A DNA stretch of 64,000 nucleotides. It comes from Lactobacillus sp. ESL0785 (lineage in GTDB: Bacteria > Bacillota > Bacilli > Lactobacillales > Lactobacillaceae). Both the position numbers and the translations under genes were made by a program. A model generated the notes under the pieces. The model saw only the letters and a program-made list of their open reading frames with translations, did not search any database and was not told the DNA's origin. Below, in pieces: positions 49,651-59,233 of the stretch. The stretch is taken from assembly GCF_029395455.1 (NCBI RefSeq), contig NZ_CP113916.1, forward strand, positions 744,001-808,000. The letters are read 5' to 3'. Position 1 is the stretch's first letter, and every line of letters starts with the position of its first letter.

Positions 49651-50633
49651 CTTTATTATCTTTATTTAAAAATACCAATAGTTCTAACTTACAAACTTTA
49701 ATTTTAGGTGAGGACAGCTTTTTTAATGACTACATAGCACGTTCTTATACGCGCGAACCAAGGTTTAAAAACTTTGATCATGTAATTGTTGACTGTGAAA
49801 GTGATGGCTTAGATGACTTGATTGCTAATTTGACAGAATCAAGCCTGTTTAGCCAGCAAAAAATCATTACAGTTAAAAATCCATTTTTTTTAACAGCTAA
49901 GGTGCCTAAAAAATATCAAAAACAATTAGAGCAATTGCAGCGAATTTTTGTAAATATTAATCAATTAGAGGATATTGTCATTTTAGTAGCTTCTTATGCT
50001 AAAGTTGATCGCCGTAAGAAATTAACTAAAACGGTTTTAAACCAGTTCAATGTTGTTGAAACAGCGATTAGACCTTATGAAGTTGGGTCAATCACTAAAG
50101 CACTAATTGCAGCTGAAGGCTATCAAATTTCGCAGACAGGGTTACAATTATTGTTACAGCGTAGTGATCAAGTTCTAGATACGATTTTAAGTAATTTTAA
50201 TAAGTTAAAGATGATTGCGGCTGATGGTAAGATTACTGAAGCAGAAATTGAACGAAACATTGATTTATCGTTGGCTCAAAATGTTTTTGCAATATTAGAA
50301 GCTGCCTTGAAGCATAACTACCAAGAAGCAATTGAACGATTGGATAATCAGTTACGCGAGGGCAGCAACCCCGTGCAATTATTAGCTGTTTTTGCAAACC
50401 AGTTGGAATTGATTTTAGCTGTTAAAATTTTGCAACAACGGGGGAGAAGTGAAGCACAAATTGTCAAAGAACTTGGTGTACATCCGTATCGGGTCAAACT
50501 TGCTTTAGGTAATAGAATGCCGATTGCAAAGTTAGTATCCTTATTAAAGGACGCAATTGAATTAGATTATAATTACAAAAATGGCCAGTACCATGAAGAT
50601 AATTTTTTAAAATTATTTATTTTGAATGTATAG
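49647..50633 (+). CDS. holA: DNA polymerase III subunit delta
   Basis: The delta subunit opens the beta clamp in the clamp loader. The 328-residue protein has the typical N-terminal ILGEDSFF segment, the SLFSQQKIITVKNP stretch and the C-terminal collar region with HPYRVK. It starts within the last codon of comEC (ATGA overlap), the standard Firmicute order comEC-holA-rpsT. Confidence 0.94.
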   Translation: MTLLSLFKNTNSSNLQTLILGEDSFFNDYIARSYTREPRFKNFDHVIVDCESDGLDDLIANLTESSLFSQQKIITVKNPFFLTAKVPKKYQKQLEQLQRIFVNINQLEDIVILVASYAKVDRRKKLTKTVLNQFNVVETAIRPYEVGSITKALIAAEGYQISQTGLQLLLQRSDQVLDTILSNFNKLKMIAADGKITEAEIERNIDLSLAQNVFAILEAALKHNYQEAIERLDNQLREGSNPVQLLAVFANQLELILAVKILQQRGRSEAQIVKELGVHPYRVKLALGNRMPIAKLVSLLKDAIELDYNYKNGQYHEDNFLKLFILNV

Positions 50634-50668
50634 AAAAAAGACAAGAATCAAATGATTCTTGTCTTTTT
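50634..50668. terminator. Bidirectional terminator, holA and rpsT
   Basis: AAAAAGACAAGAATCA pairs with TGATTCTTGTCTTTTT, leaving a tiny loop, with A and T runs on both sides; it serves two convergent genes. Confidence 0.9.
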
Positions 50669-50697
50669 AATTGTTAGTCAATAAAATATTAGCCAAC

Positions 50698-50949
50698 TTA
50701 TTTAGCCAATTTAGCTAAACGACTCTTATCACGGCTAGCCTTGTTCTTGTGAATAAGACCCTTTGATGCAGCCTTGTCCAAAGCACGAGCAGCAGCAATG
50801 TGTAATTCGGAGGCGTCTTCAGCACCGGCTGCTTGAGCAGTCTTGAACTTCTTAACAGCAGTTCTTAACTGGTTCATTTGAGCGGCGTTGCGCTTTCTTG
50901 CAGCATCTTGAGTTTTAACTCGCTTAATAGCTGATTTGATTTGTGGCAT
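50698..50949 (-). CDS. rpsT: 30S ribosomal protein S20
   Basis: S20 binds 16S rRNA early in 30S assembly. The 83-residue, lysine and alanine rich helical protein begins [13 protein letters not shown]. The start at 50949 is set by GGAGGTG upstream; the in-frame ATG at 50964 overlaps that site. It has its own promoter and stands back to back with rpsO. Confidence 0.97.
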   Translation of the reverse strand: MPQIKSAIKRVKTQDAARKRNAAQMNQLRTAVKKFKTAQAAGAEDASELHIAAARALDKAASKGLIHKNKASRDKSRLAKLAK

Positions 50950-50985
50950 GAGATTCACCTCCATTAATCGTAATTTTACTTAATT

Positions 50986-51014
50986 ATTATACTGGAGAAT
51001 AATTGCAGATGCAA
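50986..51014 (-). promoter_or_regulatory. rpsT promoter
   Basis: On the minus strand TTGCAT (51009-51014) and TATAAT (50986-50991) with a 17-base spacer. Confidence 0.85.
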
Positions 51015-51026
51015 GATAATTTATCC

Positions 51027-51055
51027 TTGCTTTTTAAAAAAATAATCTGTATTAT
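51027..51055 (+). promoter_or_regulatory. rpsO promoter
   Basis: TTGCTT (51027-51032) and TATTAT (51050-51055), 17-base spacer; TATACT at 51053 is an alternative -10. Confidence 0.7.
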
Positions 51056-51061
51056 ACTATT

Positions 51062-51149
51062 GTTGTGAACCGTTAACGCTGTTTGCACGCTCACACCTGA
51101 CGGTTAACGTTGTTAACGGCAATTATTTTAGTGAAAGGTGAAAAATATT
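51062..51149 (+). promoter_or_regulatory. Structured 5' leader of rpsO (probable S15 autoregulation site)
   Basis: GTTAAC occurs three times (51072, 51103, 51112). CCGTTAAC at 51070-51077 can pair with GTTAACGG at 51112-51119, or seven of its bases with the copy at 51103-51109. TGTGA 51064-51068 can pair with TCACA 51091-51095, closing a hairpin around the first copy. Such mutually exclusive helices fit leaders by which S15 represses its own mRNA in several phyla, though the exact class is not assigned. Confidence 0.6.
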
Positions 51150-51419
51150 ATGGCAATTTCAAAAGCTGAAAAAGACGAAATCATTAAGAAGTATGCAACC
51201 CACGAAGGCGATACTGGCTCAACTGAGGTTCAAGTTGCAATCTTGACTACAGATATCAACAACTTGACTGACCACATGAAGAGTCACTCACATGATCACC
51301 ATTCTTACGTTGGTTTACTGAAGAAGATTGGTCACCGTCGTAACTTACTTCGTTACTTACAAGATAACGATATTAATCGTTACCGTGAACTAATTAAGAA
51401 GTTAGGTTTACGTCGTTAA
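51150..51419 (+). CDS. rpsO: 30S ribosomal protein S15
   Basis: S15 organises the central domain of 16S rRNA. The 89-residue protein shows the family pattern [19 protein letters not shown] and [18 protein letters not shown] precedes ATG 51150; a GTG four codons earlier in frame is part of the leader. It is monocistronic, ending at a terminator. Confidence 0.98.
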   Translation: MAISKAEKDEIIKKYATHEGDTGSTEVQVAILTTDINNLTDHMKSHSHDHHSYVGLLKKIGHRRNLLRYLQDNDINRYRELIKKLGLRR

Positions 51420-51432
51420 TTGCAAATATGAT

Positions 51433-51465
51433 AAAAAAGTCAGCTCGTCAAGAACTGACTTTTTT
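51433..51465 (+). terminator. Terminator after rpsO
   Basis: AAAAAAGTCAG pairs with CTGACTTTTTT around an 11-base loop. Confidence 0.9.
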
Positions 51466-51576
51466 ATTTTGGTCGTAATCACTTTTATGCTAAAATTAAT
51501 AAAGATACTTTTTACGTTGTGATCACACAATGATCCATAAAAATGACAATTGAATAGCAATAGAAAAGGAAATATA

Positions 51577-53355
51577 ATGGCTGATCAAGTTAAAATAATG
51601 ATTTTGAGCGGCGTGCGTGAACAAGGAAAAGATATGTTCGCCGTCCAAGTCAATGATGAAATTTTTGTCCTTGATGCGGGACTTAAGTATCCTGATAGTT
51701 CTTTGTTTGGAATCGATCTGGTTATTCCAGACCTTGATTTTTTCGAGCAATATGGCGATCAGGTTGTGGGGATTTTTTTGACCCACGGACATGCAGACTC
51801 AATTGGAGCTTTGCCGTATATCTTGCGCAAGTATGATATTCCGGTTTTTGGTTCGAAACTAACAGTTGAGCTAGCTAAAATTAAAGTTAAGCGTACAAAT
51901 AAACGGTGTAAAAATAGTTTGTTCCATGTAATTGATGCAGAAACAGAAATTGATTTTAAGAACGCAAGTATTTCGTTCTTCCATACAACGCACTCAATTC
52001 CAGATTCACTTGGAATTGATGTTCATACACCAGCTGGTGAAGTTGTTTATACAGGTGATTTTAAATTTGATCCTTCAGCTGCGCCAAATTACCATACGGA
52101 CATGGATCGCCTTGCCGAAATATCTGAAAAGGGTGTTTTAGCACTTTTGAGTGATTCTTCCAATGCCGAAGCATCGTTCCCGAATGTTTCTGAACAAGAT
52201 ATTGGCAATTATGTTACCAATGTGTTTAGAAATACTGAAGGCCGCATAATTGTTGCTGCCAAAGCATCTAATTTAATTAGAATGCAAGAGGTCTTAAATG
52301 CCGCATATAAGACTGGCAGACGAGTTCTGCTAACGGGTCGTGATGTTGCTAAGATTGCTCGTACAGCAATGGAATTAGGTTATTTAAAGGTGCCTAAGGA
52401 CTTATTAATGCGGGTTAAGGATCTCAAAACAACCCCTGACAATAAGACGGTTATTCTTGAAACTGGTCAAATGGGTGAGCCTCTTAATTCATTGCAGAAA
52501 ATGGCGCAAAATCGTCATAGTATGATTACCATTCATCAAGGGGATCTTGTTTTTATTTCGACAACACCATCACATGCTGTTGAAACTACATTAGCTCAAA
52601 CTAGTGATCTGGTTTATCGTGCTGGTGGTACGGTTATTCAACTAGGACAGGCTAAGCATACTAGTGGCCATGCAACTGGTAGAGATTTGCAGCTTCTGAT
52701 TGATACCTTAAAGCCCAAGTTCTTAATTCCGGTAATTGGTGAATATCGGTTGATGGAAGTTCATAAGGATTTAGCAATTAAAGTTGGCTTAAAGAAGGAA
52801 AATATCTTTATTACCAAAAATGGTGACTGCTTGAATTATGATTTTAAACAGAAAAAATTATACTTAACTGATCCAGTTCCTGGTGAGGATACGATGATTG
52901 ACGGTTCTGGTATCGGGGATGTTGGTAATATTGTTTTGCGTGATCGTGAGGTCTTGTCTGATGATGGGATTTTTATTGCAGTTGTGACAATTGATCGCCG
53001 CAAGAAAAAGATTGTTGCCCAGCCACAAGTTACTAGCCGTGGTTTCGTATATATCAAGGCTAACCACAAGTTAATGCATGACAGTATTGAATTAATTAAA
53101 GAAACCATCAATAATAATTTTGCCCATAAGAAATTTGATTGGACCGAAATTAAGCAGGATGTTCGTAATGATCTTGAACGCTTTTTATATAAGAAGACTA
53201 ACCGGCGGCCAGTTGTTTTACCTGTTGTGATGGAAGTTAACCAAAACAGGCATCGTGCAATGCAAAAGCGTAATAATAAAAACGGAGCAGATAACCATGC
53301 TCATCAATCAACTAACGTTGTTAAGACTAAGCAGAAAATAGTTAAGAAAGATTAA
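51577..53355 (+). CDS. rnjB: Ribonuclease J2
   Basis: RNase J2 partners J1 in mRNA decay. The 592-residue protein has the same beta-lactamase/beta-CASP layout as the J1 at 38155, but the metal motif HxHxDH is HGHADS at 70-75, with Ser for the last His, the degeneration typical of J2. Catalysis of the complex then falls mostly to J1. Other motifs, TTHSIPDSLG and TGDFKFD, are kept. AAAAGGAAA precedes ATG 51577; an in-frame ATG at 51550 lacks a site. rpsO-rnjB is a conserved order. Confidence 0.94.
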   Translation: MADQVKIMILSGVREQGKDMFAVQVNDEIFVLDAGLKYPDSSLFGIDLVIPDLDFFEQYGDQVVGIFLTHGHADSIGALPYILRKYDIPVFGSKLTVELAKIKVKRTNKRCKNSLFHVIDAETEIDFKNASISFFHTTHSIPDSLGIDVHTPAGEVVYTGDFKFDPSAAPNYHTDMDRLAEISEKGVLALLSDSSNAEASFPNVSEQDIGNYVTNVFRNTEGRIIVAAKASNLIRMQEVLNAAYKTGRRVLLTGRDVAKIARTAMELGYLKVPKDLLMRVKDLKTTPDNKTVILETGQMGEPLNSLQKMAQNRHSMITIHQGDLVFISTTPSHAVETTLAQTSDLVYRAGGTVIQLGQAKHTSGHATGRDLQLLIDTLKPKFLIPVIGEYRLMEVHKDLAIKVGLKKENIFITKNGDCLNYDFKQKKLYLTDPVPGEDTMIDGSGIGDVGNIVLRDREVLSDDGIFIAVVTIDRRKKKIVAQPQVTSRGFVYIKANHKLMHDSIELIKETINNNFAHKKFDWTEIKQDVRNDLERFLYKKTNRRPVVLPVVMEVNQNRHRAMQKRNNKNGADNHAHQSTNVVKTKQKIVKKD

Positions 53356-53357
53356 TT

Positions 53358-54191
53358 ATGACATCAGTGAGTCAGAAAAATTTGCTGAATTTAGCGCAAA
53401 AAGCAGCCGCTAGTGGTAACTTAACTCAGGCAATTCAATATTTGGAGGAAGCGCTAAGAAATGGTCGGACAACTAAACTGGTTATTGAATTATGTGATTT
53501 GTATTTGAAAACCGGCCAAAGTTATGCGGCGTATGCCCTGATTAAGGAAGAACAAGATCTTTTTTCAGAATCAGCTATTTTCACGGAGTATAGCAAAATC
53601 TTGCAGGCTAATCATTTTGTGATTGAAGCACTTGAATTACAGCATATGAGTAAGCTTGAGGTAATAGTTGCTGTTTCCCCAGAAACTGAAGCAAAACAGC
53701 AAAAAATTATGGCTGAGTTTAAGCAAAAAAAGCAAGTTACGCAGTATGATTACGAGCAATTATTCAAGTTGCAATTGCATAATTTTATTAATTTTGCACA
53801 AAGTTTACTTCTTGATCCCAGCTTAAATTTTGCTGTGCGTATTGCTCTGTGTGAAGATTTAGTTCGCTTGGGTGTTAAGGAAGATATTTCTGTATTGGTT
53901 TTGAATCAGGTGGAACATTTTGTCCCGCAAGAAACAGAATTATTAGAAAAAGGCACCGTTTATCGCGAGATTGTTTCAGCAATTGGGTCGCGATACTATC
54001 ATCGGCCTAGTCAATTACCAACGATTTTGGGTGAAGTAAACTTGATTTTGGGCAGTCTTTATCCTAAACTAACTAAGTACGTTGATGAGCCTGACAGCTT
54101 CGCTAGTGATCTTGCTTCATTCATTGAAAAACATGATGGTAGGGGTCACGATAAGCTGTTTAAGCAGATTTATACTAAATTACCTAAATAA
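53358..54191 (+). CDS. TPR-like helical protein, function unknown
   Basis: A 277-residue, all-helical soluble protein. The first 90 residues look like TPR hairpins (LAQKAAASGNLTQAIQYLEEAL, then LCDLYLKTGQSYAAYALI as separate repeats). The rest is helical without a motif I recognise. Similar genes lie between rnjB and tuf in lactobacilli. It begins two bases after rnjB and shares its transcript. No function can be assigned. Confidence 0.75.
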   Translation: MTSVSQKNLLNLAQKAAASGNLTQAIQYLEEALRNGRTTKLVIELCDLYLKTGQSYAAYALIKEEQDLFSESAIFTEYSKILQANHFVIEALELQHMSKLEVIVAVSPETEAKQQKIMAEFKQKKQVTQYDYEQLFKLQLHNFINFAQSLLLDPSLNFAVRIALCEDLVRLGVKEDISVLVLNQVEHFVPQETELLEKGTVYREIVSAIGSRYYHRPSQLPTILGEVNLILGSLYPKLTKYVDEPDSFASDLASFIEKHDGRGHDKLFKQIYTKLPK

Positions 54192-54229
54192 TTTTAAGCA
54201 AAAAGACTTTACTTTTTGAAGGTATTTAG

Positions 54230-54235
54230 TATAAT
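54230..54235 (+). promoter_or_regulatory. -10 of the tuf promoter
   Basis: TATAAT, with CTTTAC at 54207-54212 as a poor -35 at 17 bases. The start of transcription should be near 54242. Confidence 0.6.
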
Positions 54236-54241
54236 AGCAAA

Positions 54242-54360
54242 GGACGTTTTCATTAGGCATGGCTCTATGCATTAAAATACTAGGCATTTGCCAATGAAAG
54301 TAGTACAATATTCAACAGAGAATTATCCGTTACTTACTCAACGGACTTCTTGCAAAATTA
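54242..54360 (+). promoter_or_regulatory. Structured 5' leader of tuf
   Basis: The leader of about 135 bases contains two hairpins: TTTCATT 54248-54254 with AATGAAA 54293-54299, continued by GGC with GCC, and TCCGTT 54326-54331 with AACGGA 54340-54345. The second lies shortly before AGGAGG. No T-run follows either, so a role in translation or RNA stability is more likely than termination. Confidence 0.45.
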
Positions 54361-54376
54361 CAGGAGGGTCATTTTA

Positions 54377-55567
54377 ATGGCAGAAAAAGAACATTACGTT
54401 AGAACGAAGCCACACGTAAACATTGGTACTATCGGTCACGTTGACCATGGTAAGACCACTTTAACTGCGGCTATTACTAAAGTTTTATCAGAAAAAGGCT
54501 TAGCAAAGGCTGAAGATTATTCAGAAATCGATGCTGCGCCAGAAGAAAAGGAACGTGGTATTACTATTAATACCGCCCACGTAGAATACGAAACTGAAAA
54601 TCGTCACTACGCTCACATGGACGCTCCAGGTCACGCCGATTACATCAAGAACATGATTACCGGTGCTGCTCAAATGGATGGTGCTATCTTGGTTGTTGCT
54701 GCAACTGATGGTCCTATGCCACAAACTCGTGAACACATTTTACTTGCTCGTCAAGTTGGTGTTAACTACATCGTTGTCTTCTTAAACAAGACTGACTTAG
54801 TTGATGATCCAGAATTGATCGACTTAGTTGAAATGGAAGTTCGTGACTTGTTAACTGAATACGATTACCCAGGTGATGATATTCCAGTTATCCGTGGTTC
54901 AGCTTTGAAAGCTTTACAAGGTGACAAGGAACAACAAGACGTTATTATGAAGTTAATGGACACTGTTGATGAATACATTCCAACTCCAGAACGTCAAACT
55001 GACAAGCCATTCTTAATGCCAGTTGAAGATGTCTTCACTATTACTGGTCGTGGTACTGTTGCTTCAGGTCGTATTGACCGTGGTACTATCAAGATCGGTG
55101 ACGAAGTAGAAATCGTTGGTTTGGTACCAGAAGTTCTTAAGTCAGTTGTTACTGGTTTGGAAATGTTCCACAAAACTTTGGACTTAGGTGAAGCCGGTGA
55201 TAACGTTGGTGTATTGCTTCGTGGTATTGACCGTGATCAAGTTGTTCGTGGACAAGTTTTGGCCGCACCTGGTTCAATTCAAACTCATAAAGAATTTAAG
55301 GGTCAAGTTTATGTTTTGAAGAAGGAAGAAGGAGGACGTCATACTCCATTCTTCTCAGACTACCGTCCTCAATTCTATTTCCACACTACTGATATTACTG
55401 GTGAAATTGAATTGCCAGAAGGTACTGAAATGGTTATGCCTGGTGATAACACAGAATTCACTGTTAACTTAATCAAACCAGCTGCCATTGAAAAGGGTAC
55501 TAAGTTCACTATCCGTGAAGGTGGTCGTACTGTTGGTGCTGGTCAGGTTACTGAAATTCTTGACTAG
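54377..55567 (+). CDS. tuf: Elongation factor Tu
   Basis: EF-Tu brings aminoacyl-tRNA to the ribosome. The 396-residue protein has GHVDHGKTT near 19-27, [12 protein letters not shown] and the three-domain layout. The NKTD form of the usual NKCD motif is common in lactic bacteria. AGGAGG precedes ATG 54377; an in-frame start at 54350 is in the leader. The gene has its own promoter and terminator and shows the codon bias of a highly expressed gene (frequent GGT, CGT, GAA, AAC). Confidence 0.99.
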   Translation: MAEKEHYVRTKPHVNIGTIGHVDHGKTTLTAAITKVLSEKGLAKAEDYSEIDAAPEEKERGITINTAHVEYETENRHYAHMDAPGHADYIKNMITGAAQMDGAILVVAATDGPMPQTREHILLARQVGVNYIVVFLNKTDLVDDPELIDLVEMEVRDLLTEYDYPGDDIPVIRGSALKALQGDKEQQDVIMKLMDTVDEYIPTPERQTDKPFLMPVEDVFTITGRGTVASGRIDRGTIKIGDEVEIVGLVPEVLKSVVTGLEMFHKTLDLGEAGDNVGVLLRGIDRDQVVRGQVLAAPGSIQTHKEFKGQVYVLKKEEGGRHTPFFSDYRPQFYFHTTDITGEIELPEGTEMVMPGDNTEFTVNLIKPAAIEKGTKFTIREGGRTVGAGQVTEILD

Positions 55568-55583
55568 TTTCTTAAAAACAGTT

Positions 55584-55622
55584 TAAAAAGATGTACTTCT
55601 TCATAGAAGTACATCTTTTTTT
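55584..55622 (+). terminator. Terminator after tuf
   Basis: A 16-bp perfect stem starting AAAAAGATGTACTTCT with a four-base loop and a T-run. Confidence 0.92.
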
Positions 55623-55630
55623 GCCTAAAT

Positions 55631-55659
55631 TTGTTTTTTGCGCGCGTTTAATGTAAGAT
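55631..55659 (+). promoter_or_regulatory. tig promoter
   Basis: TTGTTT (55631-55636) and TAAGAT (55654-55659) with a 17-base spacer. Confidence 0.65.
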
Positions 55660-55710
55660 AATTTAGTACGCAAAGAAGCGATCGAATTCGACATTGGAGG
55701 TATTTAATTA

Positions 55711-57045
55711 ATGTCTGTAAAATGGAATAAGACTGGTAAAACTGCCGGTGAACTTACTTTTGATATTTCACAAGCTGAAGTTAAGCGTGGTTTAGATCAA
55801 GCTTTTAAGAGAGTGAAGAATAGTTTACGTGTTCCTGGATTTAGAAAGGGTCATGTTTCTCGTGTTATTTTTGATCAATATTATGGTGAAGAAGCTTTAT
55901 ACGAGAATGCTTTAAATATTGTTTTGCCTGATGCATACTCAGCAGCTGTTAAAGAAGCTGGCATTGCTGCAGTAGGTCAACCGCAAATTCAACCAGTATC
56001 AATGGATAGTGGCAAAGATTGGACAATGAAGGCCATTGTTTCTGTTGAACCTGAAGTTAAATTGGGGGACTACAAGGGGATTGAAGTACCTAAACAAAAC
56101 ACTCGGGTTTATGCTAAGGACATTGATGCTGAACTTGAAAAAGACCGTGAAAAGAATGCTGAACTTGTTCTCAAGAAGGGTGCAGCTGCTAAAGGTGATA
56201 CTGTAACAATCGACTACAAGGGTACAATTGACGATAAGGCTTTTGATGGTGGTTCTGCTGATGACTACTCACTTGAGCTTGGTTCTAACACCTTTATTCC
56301 TGGCTTTGAAGACCAATTGATTGGTCACAAGGCAGGAGATGACGTTGATGTCGTTGTTACTTTCCCTGAAAACTACGGTGCCAAAGATTTAGCTGGAAAA
56401 GAAGCTCATTTTGCTACTAAGATTCATGAAGTTAAGTCAAAGCAAATGCCTAAGCTTGATGATGAATTTGCTAAGGACGTTGACGATACTGTTGATACCC
56501 TTGATGATTTGAAGGAAAAGATCAAGAAGAATTTGAAGGAGCAAAAGGAAACTGCTGCTAAAGATGCGATTGAACAAGCTGCAATCGAAGGTGCTGTAGC
56601 TAATGCAACTATTGATGACATTCCTGATGCAATGATTCAAGAAGATGTTACCACCCAAATGAATCAATACTTGGGAAATATGCAACGTCAAGGAATTAGT
56701 CCAGATACTTATTACAAGTTGACTAATACAACAGAAGATCAATTACGGGCTCAATTTAGCAAGGATGCAGCTGAAAGAGTTAAGACTAACTTGGTTTTGG
56801 AAGCAATTGTTAAAGCAGAAGATCTTAAAGCATCTAAGGATGAAATTGCTAAAGAAGTTAAGGATCTTGCAAGTGAATACAACATGGACGAAAAGACTGT
56901 TCGTAGTACTTTGACAGATGAAATGCTTTCACATGATATCAATGTTCGTAAAGCCATCGATCTTGTAGCTGACAATGCAAAGCAAGTTGCTAAATCCAAG
57001 ATTAAAGAAGAAAAAGAAGACGAAAAAAAGTCTGATAAGAAATAA
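55711..57045 (+). CDS. tig: Trigger factor
   Basis: A ribosome-bound chaperone and peptidyl-prolyl isomerase. The 444-residue protein has the ribosome-binding signature GFRKGHVSR near 42-50 (FRK loop), an FKBP-type domain at about 160-245 ([13 protein letters not shown]), and a long helical C-terminal domain ending in a lysine and glutamate rich tail. GGAGG precedes the ATG. tig-clpX adjacency is conserved. Confidence 0.97.
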   Translation: MSVKWNKTGKTAGELTFDISQAEVKRGLDQAFKRVKNSLRVPGFRKGHVSRVIFDQYYGEEALYENALNIVLPDAYSAAVKEAGIAAVGQPQIQPVSMDSGKDWTMKAIVSVEPEVKLGDYKGIEVPKQNTRVYAKDIDAELEKDREKNAELVLKKGAAAKGDTVTIDYKGTIDDKAFDGGSADDYSLELGSNTFIPGFEDQLIGHKAGDDVDVVVTFPENYGAKDLAGKEAHFATKIHEVKSKQMPKLDDEFAKDVDDTVDTLDDLKEKIKKNLKEQKETAAKDAIEQAAIEGAVANATIDDIPDAMIQEDVTTQMNQYLGNMQRQGISPDTYYKLTNTTEDQLRAQFSKDAAERVKTNLVLEAIVKAEDLKASKDEIAKEVKDLASEYNMDEKTVRSTLTDEMLSHDINVRKAIDLVADNAKQVAKSKIKEEKEDEKKSDKK

Positions 57046-57057
57046 TTAATTATTTCT

Positions 57058-57090
57058 AAAAAAGGGTGGTTGATCAACCGCCCTTTTTTA
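57058..57090 (+). terminator. Terminator after tig
   Basis: AAAAAAGGGTGGTTG pairs with CAACCGCCCTTTTTT with one wobble pair. Confidence 0.9.
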
Positions 57091-57167
57091 TGTTCTACAA
57101 GCAAATAGTTCTGATACTTTTTAAAATTTATGCTACCCTTAGACTTGTAGATATTAGGAGGAATAGT

Positions 57168-58448
57168 ATGGCAACACAGTTTACTGATCAGGAAGAAATT
57201 AAATGCTCTTTTTGTGGTAAAACACAGGATCAGGTTAAAAAGATGATTGCTGGTAACGGTGTGTATATATGCAATGAATGCGTTGATTTATCTAAAAAAA
57301 TTATTGATGATGAATTAAAATCAGATTCGTTGAAGAAAGCACAGAACTTGCCTAAACCGATGGAAATTAAGAAGAAACTTGATCAATATGTAATTGGTCA
57401 GGAAAGGGCAAAAAAAGTTCTGTCAGTGGCTGTATACAATCATTATAAGCGAATTACGCAAATGGACGTTGACTCGTCTACGGAATTGCAAAAATCCAAT
57501 ATTGCCTTAATTGGACCTACTGGTTCGGGAAAAACATATTTAGCACAAACATTGGCACGAATTTTGGATGTGCCGTTTGCAATTGCTGACGCAACAACTT
57601 TAACTGAAGCGGGATATGTTGGTGAAGATGTTGAAAATATTTTGCTAAAATTATTGCAAAATGCTGATTATGACATTGATCGGGCTGAGCGAGGTATTGT
57701 GTACATTGATGAAATTGATAAAATTTCTAAAAAGGCAGAAAATGTTTCAATTACACGGGATGTGTCAGGTGAAGGTGTACAACAGTCACTTTTAAAAATT
57801 TTGGAAGGTACGATTGCTTCTGTTCCACCGCAGGGCGGTCGTAAACATCCGCAACAAGAAATGATTCAGATTGATACCACTAATATTTTGTTTATCGTTG
57901 GTGGTGCATTTGATGGCATTGAACAAATTGTTAAAAATCGTTTGGGTAAAAAAGTTATTGGTTTTAGTGCAGAAAACGAACTTAATCAAGTACAAGATGA
58001 TACTTGGACTAAGCATTTGACTACTGGCGATTTAGTTAAGTTTGGTCTAATTCCTGAATTTATCGGTCGAATTCCGATTATTGCAACTTTAGACAAGCTA
58101 AGCAGTAAAGATCTAATTCGCATTTTAACGGAACCTAAAAATGCTTTGGTTAAGCAGTATACTAAGCTATTGTCGCTTGATCAAGTAAAACTTAAATTTA
58201 CTGAAGGAGCGTTAAAAGCAATTGCTGATATGGCAATTGAACGAAACATGGGTGCACGTGGCTTAAGAACGATTATTGAGAATTCGATGATGGGTATTAT
58301 GTACAAAACACCAAGTGAAACCGACATTAAAGAGGTTGTAGTTACTAAGGATGTAATAACGCATAATTCTGAACCGAAAATAACCCGGCAGAAGGTTGAT
58401 AAACCTAAAATGGGTGAAGGGATTAAGGCAACTGCTAATGATCATTAA
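57168..58448 (+). CDS. clpX: ATP-dependent Clp protease ATP-binding subunit ClpX
   Basis: ClpX unfolds substrates and feeds them to ClpP. The 426-residue protein has the N-terminal zinc domain (C13, C16, C35, C38), Walker A GPTGSGKT near 117-124, Walker B YIDEID, and pore and sensor regions. The start at 57168 follows AGGAGG; the longer in-frame reading from 57066 would run through the tig terminator. The end overlaps engB by 11 bases, a common Firmicute pair. Confidence 0.98.
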   Translation: MATQFTDQEEIKCSFCGKTQDQVKKMIAGNGVYICNECVDLSKKIIDDELKSDSLKKAQNLPKPMEIKKKLDQYVIGQERAKKVLSVAVYNHYKRITQMDVDSSTELQKSNIALIGPTGSGKTYLAQTLARILDVPFAIADATTLTEAGYVGEDVENILLKLLQNADYDIDRAERGIVYIDEIDKISKKAENVSITRDVSGEGVQQSLLKILEGTIASVPPQGGRKHPQQEMIQIDTTNILFIVGGAFDGIEQIVKNRLGKKVIGFSAENELNQVQDDTWTKHLTTGDLVKFGLIPEFIGRIPIIATLDKLSSKDLIRILTEPKNALVKQYTKLLSLDQVKLKFTEGALKAIADMAIERNMGARGLRTIIENSMMGIMYKTPSETDIKEVVVTKDVITHNSEPKITRQKVDKPKMGEGIKATANDH

Positions 58449-59025
58449 AAGTAGCGATTATGCGATTAGTGCTGTTCGTGAAGATCAATATCCCCAAGAT
58501 AATCTTCCTGAAATTGCGCTTGCTGGCCGTTCTAACGTTGGTAAATCGAGCTTGATTAATTCCTTGCTTAACCGTAAAAATCTTGCTAGAACTTCATCGC
58601 AGCCAGGAAAAACGCAAACTTTAAACTTTTATATTGTTAACCAAGCATTTTATTTAGTTGATGTTCCTGGTTATGGTTATGCTCGTGTGTCAAAATCGCA
58701 ACGTGCAAAGTTCGGGGAAATGATTCAAGATTATCTTGAAACTAGAGCTAATTTAAAGGGGTTAATTATTTTAGTTGATGCTCGTCATGAACCTACTAAA
58801 GATGATATTGCAATGTATAATTATGCGCAGTATTTAAATTTACCGCTTTTACTTGTTTGTACCAAGATTGATAAAGTTAAGAAAAATCAAGTTAACAAGG
58901 CATTGGCTAATTTAAATAAGACGCTTGATTTATCTAATGAAAATGTTACTGTTTTGACTTATAGTTCTGTTAAACGACTGCACGTTAAGGAACTTGGAGA
59001 TTGGATAGAACAACATCTACAATAA
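58438..59025 (+). CDS. engB: Ribosome biogenesis GTPase YsxC (EngB)
   Basis: An essential GTPase for 50S assembly. The 195-residue protein has the P-loop GRSNVGKSS near 30-38, G2 region [11 protein letters not shown]3 DVPGYG and G4 TKID. I take ATG 58438, inside the end of clpX, giving the usual length; the reading from 58396 is an artefact of overlap. Its unit ends at the terminator that also faces the small minus-strand gene. Confidence 0.96.
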   Translation: MIIKSSDYAISAVREDQYPQDNLPEIALAGRSNVGKSSLINSLLNRKNLARTSSQPGKTQTLNFYIVNQAFYLVDVPGYGYARVSKSQRAKFGEMIQDYLETRANLKGLIILVDARHEPTKDDIAMYNYAQYLNLPLLLVCTKIDKVKKNQVNKALANLNKTLDLSNENVTVLTYSSVKRLHVKELGDWIEQHLQ

Positions 59026-59031
59026 ATAAAG

Positions 59032-59060
59032 ATGACTCTCGTAATTGAGAGTCATTTTTA
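59032..59060. terminator. Bidirectional terminator, engB and small minus-strand gene
   Basis: ATGACTCTC pairs perfectly with GAGAGTCAT, loop GTAATT, T-rich on the plus side and A-rich before it. Confidence 0.82.
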
Positions 59061-59174
59061 TTTATCAGTCTTCTTTTTATCTTTAATTACCTTTTTCTTT
59101 TTGCCCTTTGGAACCGTTGCAAATTTATCAAACATTTTTTCTAAGTCATCTTGTTTTTTAAAAGTTAAGCCCAT
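59058..59174 (-). CDS. SPJ_0845-like small protein (38 residues)
   Basis: A short gene on the minus strand between engB and uvrC. It encodes 38 residues: MGLTFKKQDDLEKMF, then DKFATVPKG and a lysine-rich tail. The conserved start resembles the very small SPJ_0845 family of lactic acid bacteria, whose function is unknown. AAGGAAG lies 7 bases before the ATG and the gene ends at a shared terminator, both supporting that it is real. An RNA-binding or regulatory role is possible from the basic tail, but this is a guess. Confidence 0.72.
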   Translation of the reverse strand: MGLTFKKQDDLEKMFDKFATVPKGKKKKVIKDKKKTDK

Positions 59175-59233
59175 AATTATCTTCCTTTCATTGTAATAAT
59201 TATAATAAAATTTATTAAGAAGAGCTAGTATAA

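Noticed and set aside
55682..55691. Palindrome TCGAATTCGA in the tig leader
   Set aside because: Ten bases only, no spacer or partner, not like CIRCE or CtsR sites; likely chance.
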